A stretch of DNA of 64,000 nucleotides. Origin: Rhinopomastus cyanomelas. Taxonomy: Eukaryota > Chordata > Aves > Bucerotiformes > Rhinopomastidae. A program made the position numbers and the translations under genes. Below are positions 21,894 through 35,600 of this stretch, piece after piece (the first letter of the stretch is position 1; the number at the start of each line of letters is the position of its first letter). The notes beneath the pieces are model-generated. The model saw only the letters and a list, made by a program, of their open reading frames with translations, was not told where the DNA came from and did not search any database. The stretch is taken from assembly GCA_013400115.1 (NCBI GenBank), contig VXBP01005118.1, forward strand, positions 62,001 through 126,000, written 5' to 3'.

Positions 21894-24800
21894 TTACAAG
21901 GAAGAAAATGGTCAAACCTCTGCTCATAGAAAAGACAACAAATGGAAGGTCAAATATGCCTCACGGAGACTTTTCTCAATGTTTTCCCACTGAGAAGGCT
22001 GGGACTGTCTGTGGCTTATCCCTTAGAGATGAGGGAGCAATGTTAAGACAACTATTGCTGGTAAAGCAAAGGTTAGGCAGACACCCCACATCTCCTGGAA
22101 AAGTACACAAATTCCTGCCTATGAGCACTGCTTTTGTAAAAGGAAAATTTCATTAATGTCTTTTGACCTTTTTATGTTTGACATAAATGTTTGAAATTCT
22201 TCCCTCATGAGCATAAGGCTTGTAGATGATGATTGCTGTAGGCAGAGGTGCTGCAGTGGTGACAACCCTGATAATTTTTCTTAGCCTCAAATGAGTGCAC
22301 AGGGTGATATTAGCATTGCAAACCAGGCTGCTACATGCTTCTGGTGGAGAAGTAGAGCAGGTTTGTGCTCATAAAACTTTTTCAGGCCTACCTGCTGGTT
22401 GTGGGCGAGACAGAATCCTTTGCTTTGTGGCTTAGAGCATTACACTGAAGTTCATCCACCTCTGTTTCCCATTCCTTTCAGCAGACTACAAGGTTATTTT
22501 CTCTAAAGACATTATTTTGCCTGATTGTTGGTACCATAAGAGAAGTTGATCTCCCTGGTTTATCAGCAAGAGTTATCAGGATGAGAAAAATTATAGCAGT
22601 TGGTAACAAGCTCACTTGTAGAAAGGGAATTACCTCAAGTTTCAGGCATAGGTGTCTGAATTGGTTTGATTTTGTCATCAGACAGCAGCAAAACGTTTTT
22701 CATGGGACAGCAGCAGATGGTGGTAGTCTGTGAAGAGCTTTGCACACAAGGTGGATTAGCCGTTCCACCCCATTCATTCCCAGGGTCAAAGAAGTTCCTG
22801 CTGTCTTCTGTTTGAGGTTACTTCTACTGAGCATCAGTTCGGGCATCACTGGTTTATGTCTGGGGAAGCCCAACCGTGGTAGCAGATGTGCTGAGCAGAA
22901 ACCCCATGAAACCCCGTTCCTCTTTATTAAAATGCATCACTGCAAGCATGTGACTGATAAAAACAGGAGGAGTAAGTCAGCAAAATAGAAGGGCAGATGG
23001 GAAATTATTTATTTCTTCTCTCTTTCACTGGTATTTACTTCTTTTCCATCTGGGTTTGAGATGTTCAGTGCTCTCACAAGGTTTAAGGAAAGGTCAGAAT
23101 CTCGTTCAGGCACAGCAGTAATTACATTCATCTGTTTGCAGTTGAGCTTGGCCAGGAGATCCTTCAAAGTTCACTCCCCTTTTATCTTTGACTTTCAAAC
23201 AACACAAGGTTGGCACTCTAGCTTTTTTTAGAACAGTTAGGTAAAATTAGACCTAATGCAGTCCTGAAGGTGCATTGTTGCTGTATTAGTGCATGAGGAG
23301 CACTGCAGTTAGTCTGCTGACATATGAGGTATATCTGGAATTGTTGTTAAGGACACTTCCAAAGCCCACAGTATTCATTTTGCCACCAAAGAGCTTGACT
23401 TTGAGAAACTGGTGACTTTTCTTTCACAATGTAAGTCAGGACACTGCGGGGTTTACTTCTCACTGTCTGTTAGTTATATTAGATGAATGTGCAGGCACTT
23501 GGTGAGATGCTTTGGCTGAGAAACCAAATTGATTTGCTTCAGTTTGCTTTTCCCTTTTCTGAGAGGGCTAGGGGAGACAGGATCTGTTTCCTGTAACAGG
23601 CTCTAATGCTAATGCAGTTGCAGCAGCTCCAAACATTCAGGTGAATATCTCTTAAAGCTGTAACTCAGTTTATTTTGTATAACTATACACCTAAGGTTAA
23701 AGAGCTGGCATGTGCAGCATTTAGCATGGGCAGCTTTGTTCTTGGTTTTGCAGAGCAGGCTGCTTTGCTGGCAGCTGTAGGCTTGTTTGGCACACAGCTC
23801 TCTCTCTCAGGTTTTTTTTTAAGTTGTATGTCACTTCTTTTATGAAGGCCACTGCCTTCAGCCTGGTGTTGGAGGGGAAGATTCCAGGTCCCCTCGAACT
23901 TAGATATTTTCTGGTGACTGCTCCCATTTCTGTCTCGGGGAGGGCAGAGCTTGATTCCAGCTGTCTGTATTTTGCTCAGCCTTCTTGGTGTTCCTTAACC
24001 TCTCTACTTCTTCTCACAGCTGTGTCGCCATGCTGAGCAGATCATCCACCACCCAGTCACACCGCACACTGTCCTCACTGCTGCCACCAATAAGCACTCA
24101 AGTCTCTGTTTTCTTCAGTGCCATTATTGTTCCCTGGTGAAATTAAATACCTACCGGTATAAGAACGAAATTATTTCCTTTCATAGAGACAATAACCATC
24201 AAAGACCCCATCTTTCCAGTAATCTGTTGCAGTCTCGTGGGCTTTCACAGGCAAAAGCAAGATGCTAAACACAAAATCATTACTGTTTCTTGTTTAAGCC
24301 CAAATTCTGTGCATGTCAGTTTCAACTTTTTAGCTGCCTTTTTCTCTGGAGCAAGATAGTAAATGGTTTACGAAACCATATTTATAGCTGTTTGGGTTTT
24401 GTTTTATTAACTTAGAATCTGTGAGGAGCTACTCTGTGTCCACAGCATCATCTCAGCCCCATTTGGTGAACAGTTCTGCTGTCTTACAGGCAACTTTAGA
24501 GCTGTCAAGACAGAGTTATGACAAACACTGTCATTTGTAATCCAGGGGATATCTCTGTTTTGCTTCTTGCTGATCTGTCAGACTGAAGCTAAATGAGGGG
24601 AGGAGAGAATAAAATCAAATTAATCTCCTTTGTGAACTGCTGTGGTGAAAAAGGATGTCCTGCTCAAGCTGCTGCCTGGAGAAGTGGGCACAGAGTTCCC
24701 AGTGTTGAGTCTGACAAGGACCTGGTTCATGGCTTGCTGTCCGGTGGTGGCTGATTGTCTCTTCTTACTGGTGGCAATTCAGTTGCCCAAGACACTGCTC

Positions 24801-26834
24801 AAACATCAAGCAAGAGGACTGGGTTCCTCTGAAGAGCAAAGTGTGCAATGCAGTAAGCTTGCAAAATCTTTACTTTGCAAGTGTTTTGAACGATGCTGTC
24901 TGTCTTTGGGAAGTCTCTGCTGGTTAGTTAGAAAGGGTGTTAGACACGAACAGAAAATGTCTCTGAGACTGAAACCCTCAGCTCACTAAATCAGCCTGAT
25001 GGTTGTTCATGAAGACACTGTCAGCTCAGGCACAAGGCAAAAAGCTCACGAAACACTCTGCACAGAGGCTTGGAGAGCAGAATAGCAGTAAATCTGAACA
25101 GCAGTAGGCTTTGGAGCCTTTTGCCTGAGCTCCTGTGCTGGTGTAGTGAATTTGTCCTTCTTTGACCAACTGATCTTACCTCTCAAATTATGAACAGTTC
25201 TAACCACCCTTTTAGTCCGGTAGAGTTGAGTGCCCTCTCCGTGCTTGTTCAAACAGGTGGCATTCCCGTTTACCCACGTTCAGGCACCACGAGAACGCTC
25301 GGTGGCAAGCACAGCATGTACTAGTCAGGGTAGTCTTACAGAAATCACGGCCAGGTGTGAGCAGGGTCTGCAAGCAGGTATTTGGGATTGTGGCAGTAGC
25401 AACTTTGCAGCCATCCACCAAGAAAGAAGCCCTTCTGGAGTGTCTGAGACCTTCCACACTTCACTTCTCACTACTGGAGTAGTATAGGGTTAGCATCTAT
25501 TATGAAGGTTGTGTAAGAGTTCCCCTTAGGGCTAGATTGAGGGGTGGATCAGTGATATATCTCATTAAAGAATTAGTCACAACGGACAAGTGTGAGGTGG
25601 AAGAAAGCATTTGATATGAGAGGAATGCTGCTCGCTCAGCAGTGCTGTAGGATAGCTGGCAGCTAAATGTATGTTGGCAGCTCCTTGGAGGGCATCTTTC
25701 TTCCTACTGCTTCTAATGATGGGATTTTCCTGGATTGGAGGAAAGGGCAAAGAAAGTCCTGGTTCTCTCTCTTCTGCACCTTCTCAGTTTGAAATCCCAT
25801 TTCATTATGAGAGAAGTGAGGGATGCATTTTCCATTACAACAGCTAACTCCTCACTCCCTCTCATCATGTGAACCCATTGTGTGCGCAATGCAGAGCATG
25901 CATTTGTTTATTCATCACAACCCAGAACCAGATTGTTCTTCCCAAATGTATATTCTATGTGTGACCATGAACATGAAGAAATAACAGTGGATTCAACGGT
26001 GACTGCTTCGTGAACAAATCTTTATTCATATTGAGGTTTTATTTCAAAGGATTTCTATTCTAGAGGGCTCTAAAGCATAAAGCTATCTGTGCAAATACAA
26101 TCCTAGTGTAAAGCCATTGATCTAATTCAGGTTTCTTGTTTGCATAAAGACTGTGCTGTCCAGCAGTCACTACTTTGCAAGTGTCTGCAGTTTGATGGAG
26201 TCGAGGAATTGGACAGATGTCTTAGGTGATAAAGAGTCAATGACTTGGTACGATGAAGGTTACTGCTGTCCCAGGGATTTGGCACAGGCAAGGTAACTGA
26301 GATTAACACACCAGAAAAGAGGAACTGTCTTGCCAAGGGTAAAATGATCCGCATTAGCAGGTAGAGGGAAAGAAAATCAAATCCTGGAGCTGTCACATGG
26401 GCTTGTCACAGAAGGCATTTACAATCATTACTTTTCTAAAGAAATCCCCACACTAGATTCCTGGGAAATGGCAGTGTTATGGTAGTGGCAAATTGCAGTT
26501 CTCCAGAACTTTGGAAAACACTTAGCTGGAGTGGGTAAAATGTTTTTCTTAATCTCTTTAGCATTTTACTCTTTCTGTTTTGAAATTCAGAGTCCTGCGA
26601 GATTTATTCTAGGATCTGTGCTGTTCACGTAATCCAGACACCACAATGGTCTCAGCATTTGTTATTTTGTGGATGAAGAAGCTAGAGAAGGGCACAGCCA
26701 ACCCCACAGCCATGTCTGTGGAGTGAGTGTTCACAGACAGCCAGGCAGACAGAGCACAGGGAGAACAAAGACATTCTGCTGCTCTCTTAACTGCTAGGAA
26801 ATGGGGTTTTTTCATTCCTTTAAAAGGACTGAAA

Positions 26835-27190
26835 GGAATTTGAAGGGATATGGAGAAAGATAATCAAAGGCATAAAATGAGTTTGGCATGAGGAGAGAGA
26901 GTAAATAGAATAGCATTCTTCACTTCCCAAAGAGATGTCAGAGAGCAGAGGTGATAAAGGTCTATAAAATCACTGAGAAGGTGTTTGTCACGGTAGAGGA
27001 ACTGAGAGGAGTCAAAGGAAATTACCAGGCAGCAAATTTAAAATGAGCAAGAAAGACTTTGTTCACATGACAAACAGACAAGTTGTGGAACTGAATGCTC
27101 AGAATTGTGGAATTATGTGCATTGTGGAATTACAAATGAGATCAAGGACTCGCAGAAGATAGGTGTCTCTAAGGTTATTTTTAAAATAAG
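26835..27190 (+). mobile_element. Old CR1/L3-like LINE remnant
   Basis: Diverged 3'-region sequence in plus orientation, recognised by the order GTCTATAAAATCACTGAGAAGG, then CAGGCAGCAAATTTAAAATGAGCAAG, then GTTCACATGACAAACAGACAAGTTGTGGAACT. This matches the layout of older amniote CR1/L3-type 3' ends. It is noncoding, with approximate boundaries. Confidence 0.5.
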
Positions 27191-28646
27191 TTGTAGACAT
27201 GACTTCTTGCTGTGGGATTTTCTTGGGTTCTGTATTCCCTCTTCTTTCCATCCTCACATTGCTGATGACTTTCACAAAGTAGAATAAAGCAGGTATACAG
27301 CTATACATTCCTTATTGGAGAACAGTGCTGGAGGACAGTAACTAAATGCATCTGAATGAGAGCTATTCACAATGCTTTCATTCTTTCATTTCTTCATTTT
27401 GTAAGGGACAAGCCAGCGGCTAGCCCTGGGTGTGAAATACTTTGTGCAGTCCTGGACAGTTGTGCTGCAGCCTTGACATGATCTCTGCTCTACTCATGTG
27501 CCAAACAGCATGGACACATAGCAGGCTGCAGAGACTCTCCACACAGAACTCCTGCTTTTACCTCATAAAGGCCCCATGTCCTGAAATCCTTGACAAACAA
27601 GTTGTGCTGGGTGATGCTGAAGAGGAAAAGGGATTCTTAATCTCACTTGTCTGCTATTAAGTCCTTGATGGTAAAAGTGCTTTGCCACCAGGATACAAGA
27701 GAAACCACCTTGGCAAATGCGGTGATTCCTGACCCTTATTAGTCTGCCAAGTGCTTATGAGTAGCTGGGAGCTGTATTCTGGTAATTATTGTAACTAAAT
27801 CATGTCAAGTTGCCTTCTTTTCAGCCAAAGGGTACGTAGCTGTGGTTCTGATTTCAAACTGCCATTTCAGTCTGGTTACCATTTTAATGAGGTCTTTCCT
27901 AATCTGTCTGTTGTTCCAGTATTCACGGCAGAAGGAGAGGAATCAGGCACTTTCATTTGACTGTGTAATAATCCTCTCTAAATATTTAAGCAAGACTCTG
28001 TAGTACAGTCATGCTGCTTGTGGGTGAAATGCTTGGGCAAGGGGACCTTGCAGAGACCACTGTCTGCTTGCACCAAGGTAGTCAATAAGGACCCAAAAAA
28101 GCAGGAACATTTCTTCCATGTGTCTGTGATGCCATGGCAAAAGTGGCCTTTTCTATCATAATGATTTTAATGTCCTTAATGCATTTGCTTCTAAATCTTC
28201 ATAGCTGTAATTCCTTTGCATTTTGATAATCTTCCTCTTTAAAATTTGCTACCTACTCTATATCAGAGATTTCAAAACCACCTGAAATTGGCAGGCATGG
28301 AGTGACCACCTGGAGCAGATCAAGGTAATGACTGCCTCTTCTACCCCCACAAATCACAGTTCATGCTAGCAAAACAGGTCGATAAAGGAGTTACCTGCAT
28401 CCACTGTGTCAGCTGTGCAGCATGGCAAAGCTGCAGTTGTTCACAGAGGAGAGCATTCACAACTCGAAGCTGTGCTCCCAGGAGTGTTGTTATGTGAGAT
28501 TTCCCTTCCATCTGGCAGTAGTAACTTCTCTTTTGAAAAGCTCTAGGCAGCGGGCTGAATGCGTTCAGGACCTGCATTCTCTCTGCTGCCTCTGTGGAGC
28601 CCTGTCTCTCCAGGTAACAGTCTGTTTTTTGATCTCGTTCTTCTAG

Positions 28647-29476
28647 GGATATCTATGCCTATTCCAGTCATTGGTTTGCAGGATGACTCCAGGGTGTTCG
28701 TAAATGGCACCTGTGTCCTCAACGACGAGAACTTTGTCCTCATTGGATCCTTCATGGCGTTTTTCATCCCTCTCATCATCATGGTGATCACATATTGCCT
28801 GACCGTACAGGTGCTGCAGAGACAGGCAACGGTGTTCATGTGTGGAGAGGTATCCAAGCAGAGAAGGAGCAGTGTAAACTGCCTCAAGAAGGAAAACAAT
28901 GCAGAGAATGTTTCGATGCTTCACAATCATGAGGGTGCATCTCACTTGAACTCCCCTGTAAATAAGGAGGCAGTGCTTTTTCGGAAAGGAACTATGCAGT
29001 CCATCAACAATGAGCGAAGAGCCTCCAAGGTCCTGGGCATCGTCTTCTTTTTGTTCCTCATTATGTGGTGCCCATTTTTCATCACTAATGTCATGTCTGT
29101 CCTTTGCAAGGAAGCATGTGACAAAGACCTCTTGAGTGAACTCCTTGATGTGTTTGTTTGGGTGGGGTACGTTTGCTCTGGGATCAATCCCCTTGTATAC
29201 ACACTCTTCAATAAAACCTACCGCAGGGCTTTTTCCAATTACATCCGTTGCCAATACAAGACCAGTAAAAAATCGGCACTGCGGCAGAACCAGTGTCTGA
29301 ATGTTACTTCAACAGCTTTATATGGGAAAGATCTGACTTTAACTAGTTATCGAAATGGCAATGAACTCACTAGCATGGAACTAGATGAAGTTGAGGGCCT
29401 TGCAATGCAACCAGGGACTTCAGAGCTCTCCATAAACAGCTGTAATGTTGTAAGTGAAAGAGTGAGCTGTGTGTGA
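28647..29476 (+). CDS. HTR2C: HTR2C terminal coding exon (ECL2-TM5-ICL3-TM6-TM7-C tail)
   Basis: The acceptor CTTCTAG precedes 28647 and the stop is TGA at 29474-29476, giving 275 residues. In order: ECL2 with PIPVIGLQDD, VNGT (a glycosylation sequon) and the conserved disulfide Cys; TM5 (NFVLIGSFMAFFIPL); a long ICL3; RGTMQ-like KGTMQSINNERRASKVLG into TM6 with the toggle motif MWCPFF; TM7 with NPLVYTLFNK (NPxxY); and a C tail with TALYGKDL and the terminal VVSERVSCV. VIGL in ECL2, TALYG-like tail sequence and VVSER identify subtype 2C. The last three residues, SCV, form a class I PDZ ligand, where mammalian 2C has SSV. The receptor signals through Gq. The open frame extends upstream to 28559, but that part is intron. 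Confidence 0.96.
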
Positions 29477-31040
29477 AGGTGACTCACACGGCCTTTTGCT
29501 ACGGTCTATCTGTAGCCAAAGTATATTGTGTAAAAATGTAAGTGTTGGTCAAAAGACAATGTAAATACTGCATTCTGAACAAAGCTTTTTTTAAAAAAAA
29601 AAGAGTTGTCTTTCCAGTCGAGTACTGAAAATCATATATATTAATATACTGCAGTGAAGTTTAAGGTTGTATATTTACTGTTAATACTAGATCAGAACTA
29701 TTAGTTACTTTGCATATGTCATGGACAATATGTTTGAATTCTTCCAGTGCATGAACAAAAATGCTGAATATTTATCTCAGGTGGATTTGCTGGGGTCCAG
29801 AATGGCGCGTGAATGGTTATATATCAAATACATGCTATTAGACTTGGTCAGTATAACTTTATTTTTCAAGTTGACAGTAAATATATGCTTTAAAACCTCA
29901 CCCCTATTTGTGCCGTGTAAAGACTGTGCAGAAGAACCCCGGCAGAGGGACATCAGAAAAGTGTAGTGGTTGTACAGACACCTGGCCAGTGACTTGCTTC
30001 CCTACTGGGGCAATCTTGCCCTTCAAGAGACCCCTGTTAAAATTTGACTTGCTCTCCAGTCCTCGTGGCATTGCCTCCCTTAAGAAAGGTGGAGAATGCA
30101 GTTCTAGTGTAGTTTTGTGATCTGGGCTGGGATTCATGGCATTAACACAACTGGAGAAGAAACATGAGAAACAGAGCAAACCCCAATTATCTGCTTCAAC
30201 CATCTTGCAAATTTAGGGCCTCAGATTTATAAAATGCCCCCTTTGGTCTTACAGACATTACAGTTATCTTAGACATAACCATCAGCTCTGGGATGGATTG
30301 AACTGTGCTCAGCATGGATGGCCCTGCCTTCACAGTTTATTCAAACGGTTGGTGTCTTTGGTTGACCCAGAGAAGAGAACTCTGGCTTTGTGAAAGCTCT
30401 TGTCTTCTCAGTCCTGATATCTGTTTATTCCTTAGCTGGTTGGGCATTTGCATCTATTTTTCAACATTGTGGGACTTCCATTTCTGATGATAAAATGCTG
30501 CTTTGGGTACAGAGCAGAAGGTGCTTTGCGTGTGGTGCTGGTTGGGGTCAGGCCGTGAGGTGCAGGTTGTGCCTCCTTGGGGGATGCCAGGAGAGAGGCT
30601 TAAACAACAGTCCCTGTTCATTTCCCCTGTCTGAGGAGAGGATGAGCAGAGCTGGGCAGAGTATGTGATGAATCATCTGCTGCTAATGTGGTTCAAAAGC
30701 AAGTACTGACCAGTGACAGGAAGGAAGCAGACCTGAAGCTACTCTAGACATCTGATTAATCTGAATTAACATTTACATTTTAGTTATTCCATTTGACTCC
30801 TAAACTAAATTGTAGTTTATCATATTAACACCACTTACACCATAATGAGAGCATCCACATTTGCGTGTTAATGCAGTTTAAGTCATCTGCTTTTAATTCA
30901 CGCTATCTATAATGTGAATTAGTTTTCCTGCGTGTGTTTGTGCAGTCAAACACTCCAAGGCATCTTGTCTTTCTGTGCCTTTGGGGTGATGCCTCTGGTG
31001 CAGTTCTCCTTGTGCAGAATATTATCTAATGCAAAGGGAA

Positions 31041-31095
31041 TTGGACTAGATGATCTTTCGGGGTCCCTTCCAATCCCTAATGATTCTATGATTCT
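31041..31095 (+). mobile_element. CR1 3' tip (about 55 bp)
   Basis: TTGGACTAGATGATCTTTCGG, CCCTTCCAATCCCTAATG and the ATTCTATGATTCT tail are the last bases of a young-type CR1 in plus orientation. It is severely 5'-truncated. Confidence 0.85.
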
Positions 31096-31792
31096 AACAT
31101 GTCACTCATAAGGTTTTTATATCTTCATTAACTAATACACACTTGCTGCTGTGCCCATCTAACGTGGAGGCACTTAGCATTACTGACAGCCTCTGGCAAT
31201 GAAAACCCTCAGAAGAGAAAAGCTTACACTAAGCACGGATAAATTGCACTTTGCTAGCATGAATTGCCTGTGCTCTAAACTTGCTGTGTTCATCCCACCA
31301 AAATTAACGTGTAAAAGAAATGGGAGGTGATTTAGCATGATAATTGTGTGATTGCATAGCAACAACCTAGCCGAGGAAACTATGAAAACACAACATATGG
31401 GTCACATCTGCTGCTGGGTTGCACGCTGTGTTGACACGAATGGTCCTCTCTTCGTTCCCTCCTGGGAAGAAAATCCATAGTACTTCTGTGCAGGCAGGCG
31501 AGGTATCCCAGTGGGGAGTGCAGTTCTGCTTGCAGAAGGCAGCGGAAACGCACCGTGTGCCAGCCTGTTGATACTGCCATGGGCTTGAATGCTCGGGAAT
31601 CCACTTGCCTCTCCAAGAAGGTACGGTAACCAGTGGGAAAAGGACTGGCCAGAGACACAAACTTGTGCCTGCAGTGACTGCCCTTTGCTCTGAGTCGGAT
31701 TGTATTCTAACAGTTCAGGAGAATCAGAAAGACCACAATCCTTTTTTTCAACTGTTTTCCCTCCTTGTGTGAATTTGAAACATCTTTTCCAA

Positions 31793-31849
31793 ACGTGTAC
31801 GTGTGTGTGTGTGTGTGTGTGTGTACGAGCGCGCACGTGTGTATACACA
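31793..31849. repeat. (GT)n microsatellite with alternating purine-pyrimidine flanks
   Basis: A pure (GT)12 run at 31801-31824 is flanked by ACGTGTAC and by GCGCGCACGTGTGTATACACA. Almost the whole 57 bp alternates purine and pyrimidine, which favours Z-DNA. It is a simple sequence repeat and likely polymorphic. Confidence 0.85.
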
Positions 31850-32680
31850 GACATGTGGATATGCCTACATTTAAAAGCCAACCATAGACTTCGAAAGCAT
31901 TTAGCAATATAGCTTCTAGCACACGTGTGAATAGCTCACGTCCCACGGCATCTTTGAACTCGGTAAAAGTCTGCACACAGGTGTTGTCTTCACAGAGGAG
32001 CCTTTGTGTCGTACCCTTACCTTGCCGGTTCTGTTGTATGGGCTAAAAATGCCTCTATTATATTTGGATGTAAATAATGGGAATTGAATATAGAATTTAC
32101 AGATTTTTTATAAATGTTTTTCAAAAAGATCAGCACCAGAACTTGTAAATATGTCGACCGTTGTTACTCAGCTGGACCCATTCTGAAGTATGATGAGTAG
32201 CCCAGGGGACTGGACTGCCTTGCAGTGCCTGCGTGCTTGCCAGCTGGTGATAACATTTTTGTGAATGGTTAAACACTGTCACCCAACTTCCTTTGGGTCA
32301 TTCACATCAGGGTTTTGTGATGCTGCTATTAATTTATTAAAGGAAGTTTGTTGGTTTAATAAATTATTTTTTTTCATGGTCTATCAGAAAACAAATAAAT
32401 TCATGTGCCCTCTCTTTCTTTCATCTGTCCCCAGTTAAAATCTTTCCTGAGTGGAAAACATTTCCTGACCATAAACAGAACAACTACAGAAAATGAGGAT
32501 AAAGATGAAGATAACTTTCATGTCTCCTCCCACGGTTGAAACATGGCCCACAGTTGCTTAATCACTGACATGAGTGTCAGCAGATGTCCCAACCACAAAA
32601 CTTGTTATACACAAAGATGGTGATAAACTATTCCCCCTCTTCTCCTTCCTCTCCAGGAATAAATGTTAAAAATGTCATGT

Positions 32681-35600
32681 TAAAATTACCTCCATTTGAA
32701 GAATGAGTTTTGTTCTCTGAAACTTAATAACAGCCAGATTGTCCCCACAGCAGCTTTGCTTCTCCTGAGCTGTAGTCATCACTAGCCATGGTGGTGCCGC
32801 AAGAAGCCCTACCCTGGGGCTGCCTGGTGGGAATACCTGCTTGATGTTTTGTGTTGGTCCTCATACCTTGGCTCAGGTATCGTGTTGTCTTAAGAACAGT
32901 GTGTGTGGTGGTGTTTTGTTTTGAGTTTAGACTGAAGAAGTGGAAACAGTTCCTAGGAAATGGTGCTGTAGGCTGAAACGTGTCGGTTGCTTTATTTCCC
33001 AAACCGCATGAGACGTGCAGGGCAGGATGCCTGAAGGACTGACTGTGCACGTCAGACTCTCCAGCCTAGCAAACAGACGACCCTGTTTGACTGCATCGAG
33101 TCTACTCACAGGGTCAGCCCCTGAACTAGCACCTTCCTGAGCTGCAGGGACTTGCAGCCTTCCCTGCCAAAGGCCAGAAGCAAGGCTGGCCTCATCTGCT
33201 CGTGCACAAAGCCTTGTGGCTGAGCAACCTGGCTTCCAGACCAGAGCTGGCTCATTTACACCTGTGGCGTATTGCCCTACACAGCCAAGTCTGTGGTGTA
33301 GTGGCCATGAAGCCAGCCAAGTAGACTCACTTTGGAAACTTCTGAGGACCTCAAAGACTGTCCTTTGAGGACAAGGGGCTGCTCATTGAGTCTTGTGCTC
33401 AGCAAAGACATGAGTTGCTGCGTAGGGATGGGACATTTGGGAGGATAGGTTCAGAGCCAGTGCTGGGGAGCCTCAAGGCATCCCACCTCAGCTTGGCTCT
33501 CCTTATTTTAATGACTTGTGAGTCAGCAGCGGTTTTTATCTGAGTGATAAAGACGCTAATGTTAGGTGATATGTGAGAAGTCAGTGTGAACAGTGTGGTT
33601 AGTACCATTTTCTCTGCAGAGGTACTCGTGTCAACCATTAGTGTCTGTCTTCTGGACAGCCCTACAGAAATGCTCATTGCTGGCATGGCATATGGCCAGT
33701 GCTCTTCCCTTCCGAGCCAGCAGGCTGGCTGCAGTCATCTGATGTACTGGAGCTATGAGGACCCTGATTATGGAGACCCAAATTCCAAAGGGAAAACATG
33801 TTTTCTTTAAAAAAGCAAGCCAAAGCAGCTCCTCAGGAATATTGTTTCCCTTTGAGCTGGTGAAAGGTGTCTGGTGTTCTTGCAGACAAATTGTGCTAAT
33901 CTGGCGTTCCAAAATCAGTGTCCATCACGTGATAAAGATGCAGATGTCTTTTAGATGGGTTTCTCCCTGGGTCACAATATCATTAGGATAGCTCCATGCC
34001 AAGCCAAGAACTGCACTTGGCTCTGTCCCCATTTCAGATTGGAGCATAAAAGGCACCAGAGGCTTTTTCCTGGGAAAAAGCATATAAAGAGCAATAAGCC
34101 TTGGGCTAGTGCACATCTGCCCGCATGAATACAGACATTCTAGAGCCCCCGGATAGCCCCAGAGGATGTCATCATGCTTCAGTCTTCCCTTGAAAAAATG
34201 TAACTAGAAGAACAAGCAGGGAGGAAACCTGTGATGAGATCAACTGCAGCTGTAGGAGTTCATTGTGAAAAATGAGCTGTTCTGGCGATAATGTGGTGGT
34301 GGTGGTGCTGCACGTACAAGAAATTGTTCATTTTTTCATTTTCAGCTGTGAAGACGTTATTGAGTATTCTGCTTTTCCCTCGTTTTTCTTTAAGGTTCAG
34401 GTCTTCTGCTTGCTTTTACCCGCACTGAAACTTGTTCTCTGAAGCTGTCAGAAGTCAGCGCAGTGTCTGTGTGATGTGTTATTCCCTCTCAGCTGTGCAG
34501 GGATGCTGCAGTCCCGTAACAACACGGGCTCTTCAGGTGAGTGATTTTAGATACCTGTGAGACAGTCAGTTCAGCAAAGCTTGCTGATCCAAGAACCACA
34601 CCAGAAGGTCTTTAACAGTCCAGTGCATGAGATACAAAGTGAAAAAAAAAAATTGCCTAAACTGTCCTGAATCATGGGTTCTGCTGAGTGCAGGAGGGTG
34701 TGTGGGAACATGGGGAGGTAGTCTGGCAGGGCAAGGTGCCCCAAGCCACACATGGCTCCGGGCAGCCCTCCTACCTGTCCCTCTCCGGGAGGGTGCTTGT
34801 TTTACAAGCGAGCACAGCCTGCCTTGGCACACTACCCAGCAGGGCTTACGCCTCTCTTTGCTGAGCTGTGCTACTTCCAAAATAGGATGCACAAGCCTGT
34901 CCTCCTGGGCCACAACTTTGAAGATTCGGGGAGGGCATTGGCAATTGGATAAATATCTAACAGGCCACAAGTCCATTAACTTGCTCTGGGGTGATGAGAG
35001 CAAGAGAATTGAGCAGACTGCTCACAGCACCCTACGGGTGGAAAAGTATTGTGAAAAACAGAGACTGTGAAGCAACTCTTGTAATGTTTTACATCTATCA
35101 GAATGTTGCCTTACACTTGGCTTCCCAAAAAAAACAAAGGATCATTGAGCATTTAAATACAGCTTCCCCAGCAGTTTCCCAGGACAGTGGCTGTTGGTTT
35201 GTCCAGTGGGCTACCAACACTTAGATGTTGTTTAGTAGAACCTACTTGCCACATGTTGAGTAATTTCAATTGCTGGTACACTAGAAACAATGTGTAGGCT
35301 GGTGCCTGTGAGACCTCTGCCTTGCTGTTTGTTGACACTTGGAGCAGTTTCCCCTTGGTGTGCACTGCTGATGTTAGTGTCTCCTCCTGCAGAAGAACAG
35401 GCAAGTGCTGGGGATGGATGCTCATCAAAGCTACTGGAGGTTTTAATGAGGGTCTTGTCCCCAGACTGAAGGCTACAACAACTCCTCTGTGACCTTTTGG
35501 GGAGAAAGAATTCAGTGCACCTGCTGTGGAGCCCAGGGATGACACTGCTTAAAAAACAGGTAAGAATGAGGCTCCAGCAGGGGTCTCAGATATGTTGGGG

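Larger units (their letters stand above)
12261..28646 (+). other. HTR2C: HTR2C last coding intron (16.4 kb)
   Basis: The intron is bounded by the GTAAGC donor at 12261 and a CTTCTAG acceptor ending at 28646; joining the exons across it restores a Gly codon at the TM4/ECL2 boundary (ISI-G-ISMPIPVIGL). Its recognisable content is an antisense LTR (13660-14452), nested CR1 elements (15054-18543), a sense CR1 (about 20865-21893) and an old CR1/L3-like remnant (about 26835-27190). I see nothing else recognisable in 12.3-13.6, 14.5-15.0, 18.6-20.8, 22-26.8 and 27.2-28.6 kb. The first few hundred bases contain no long stretch complementary to the edited exon segment. Confidence 0.85.
29477..32680 (+). 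other. HTR2C: HTR2C 3' UTR (extent inferred)
   Basis: AT-rich sequence after the stop codon. AATAAA signals occur at 32358-32363, 32394-32399 and 32658-32663. The two close together at 32.36-32.40 kb, followed by T/GT-rich sequence, are the likeliest ends. A 60-bp CR1 tip (31041-31095) and a GT microsatellite (31793-31849) lie inside. Nothing proves the transcript reaches this far; earlier termination is possible. Confidence 0.5.

Noticed and set aside
28643..29254. 203-codon minus-strand frame opposite HTR2C exon 6
   Set aside because: It is the antisense shadow of a strongly conserved coding exon.
34566..35070. Overlapping 145- and 147-codon frames on opposite strands
   Set aside because: No recognised domain, no splice context, and frames on both strands of similar length suggest chance.
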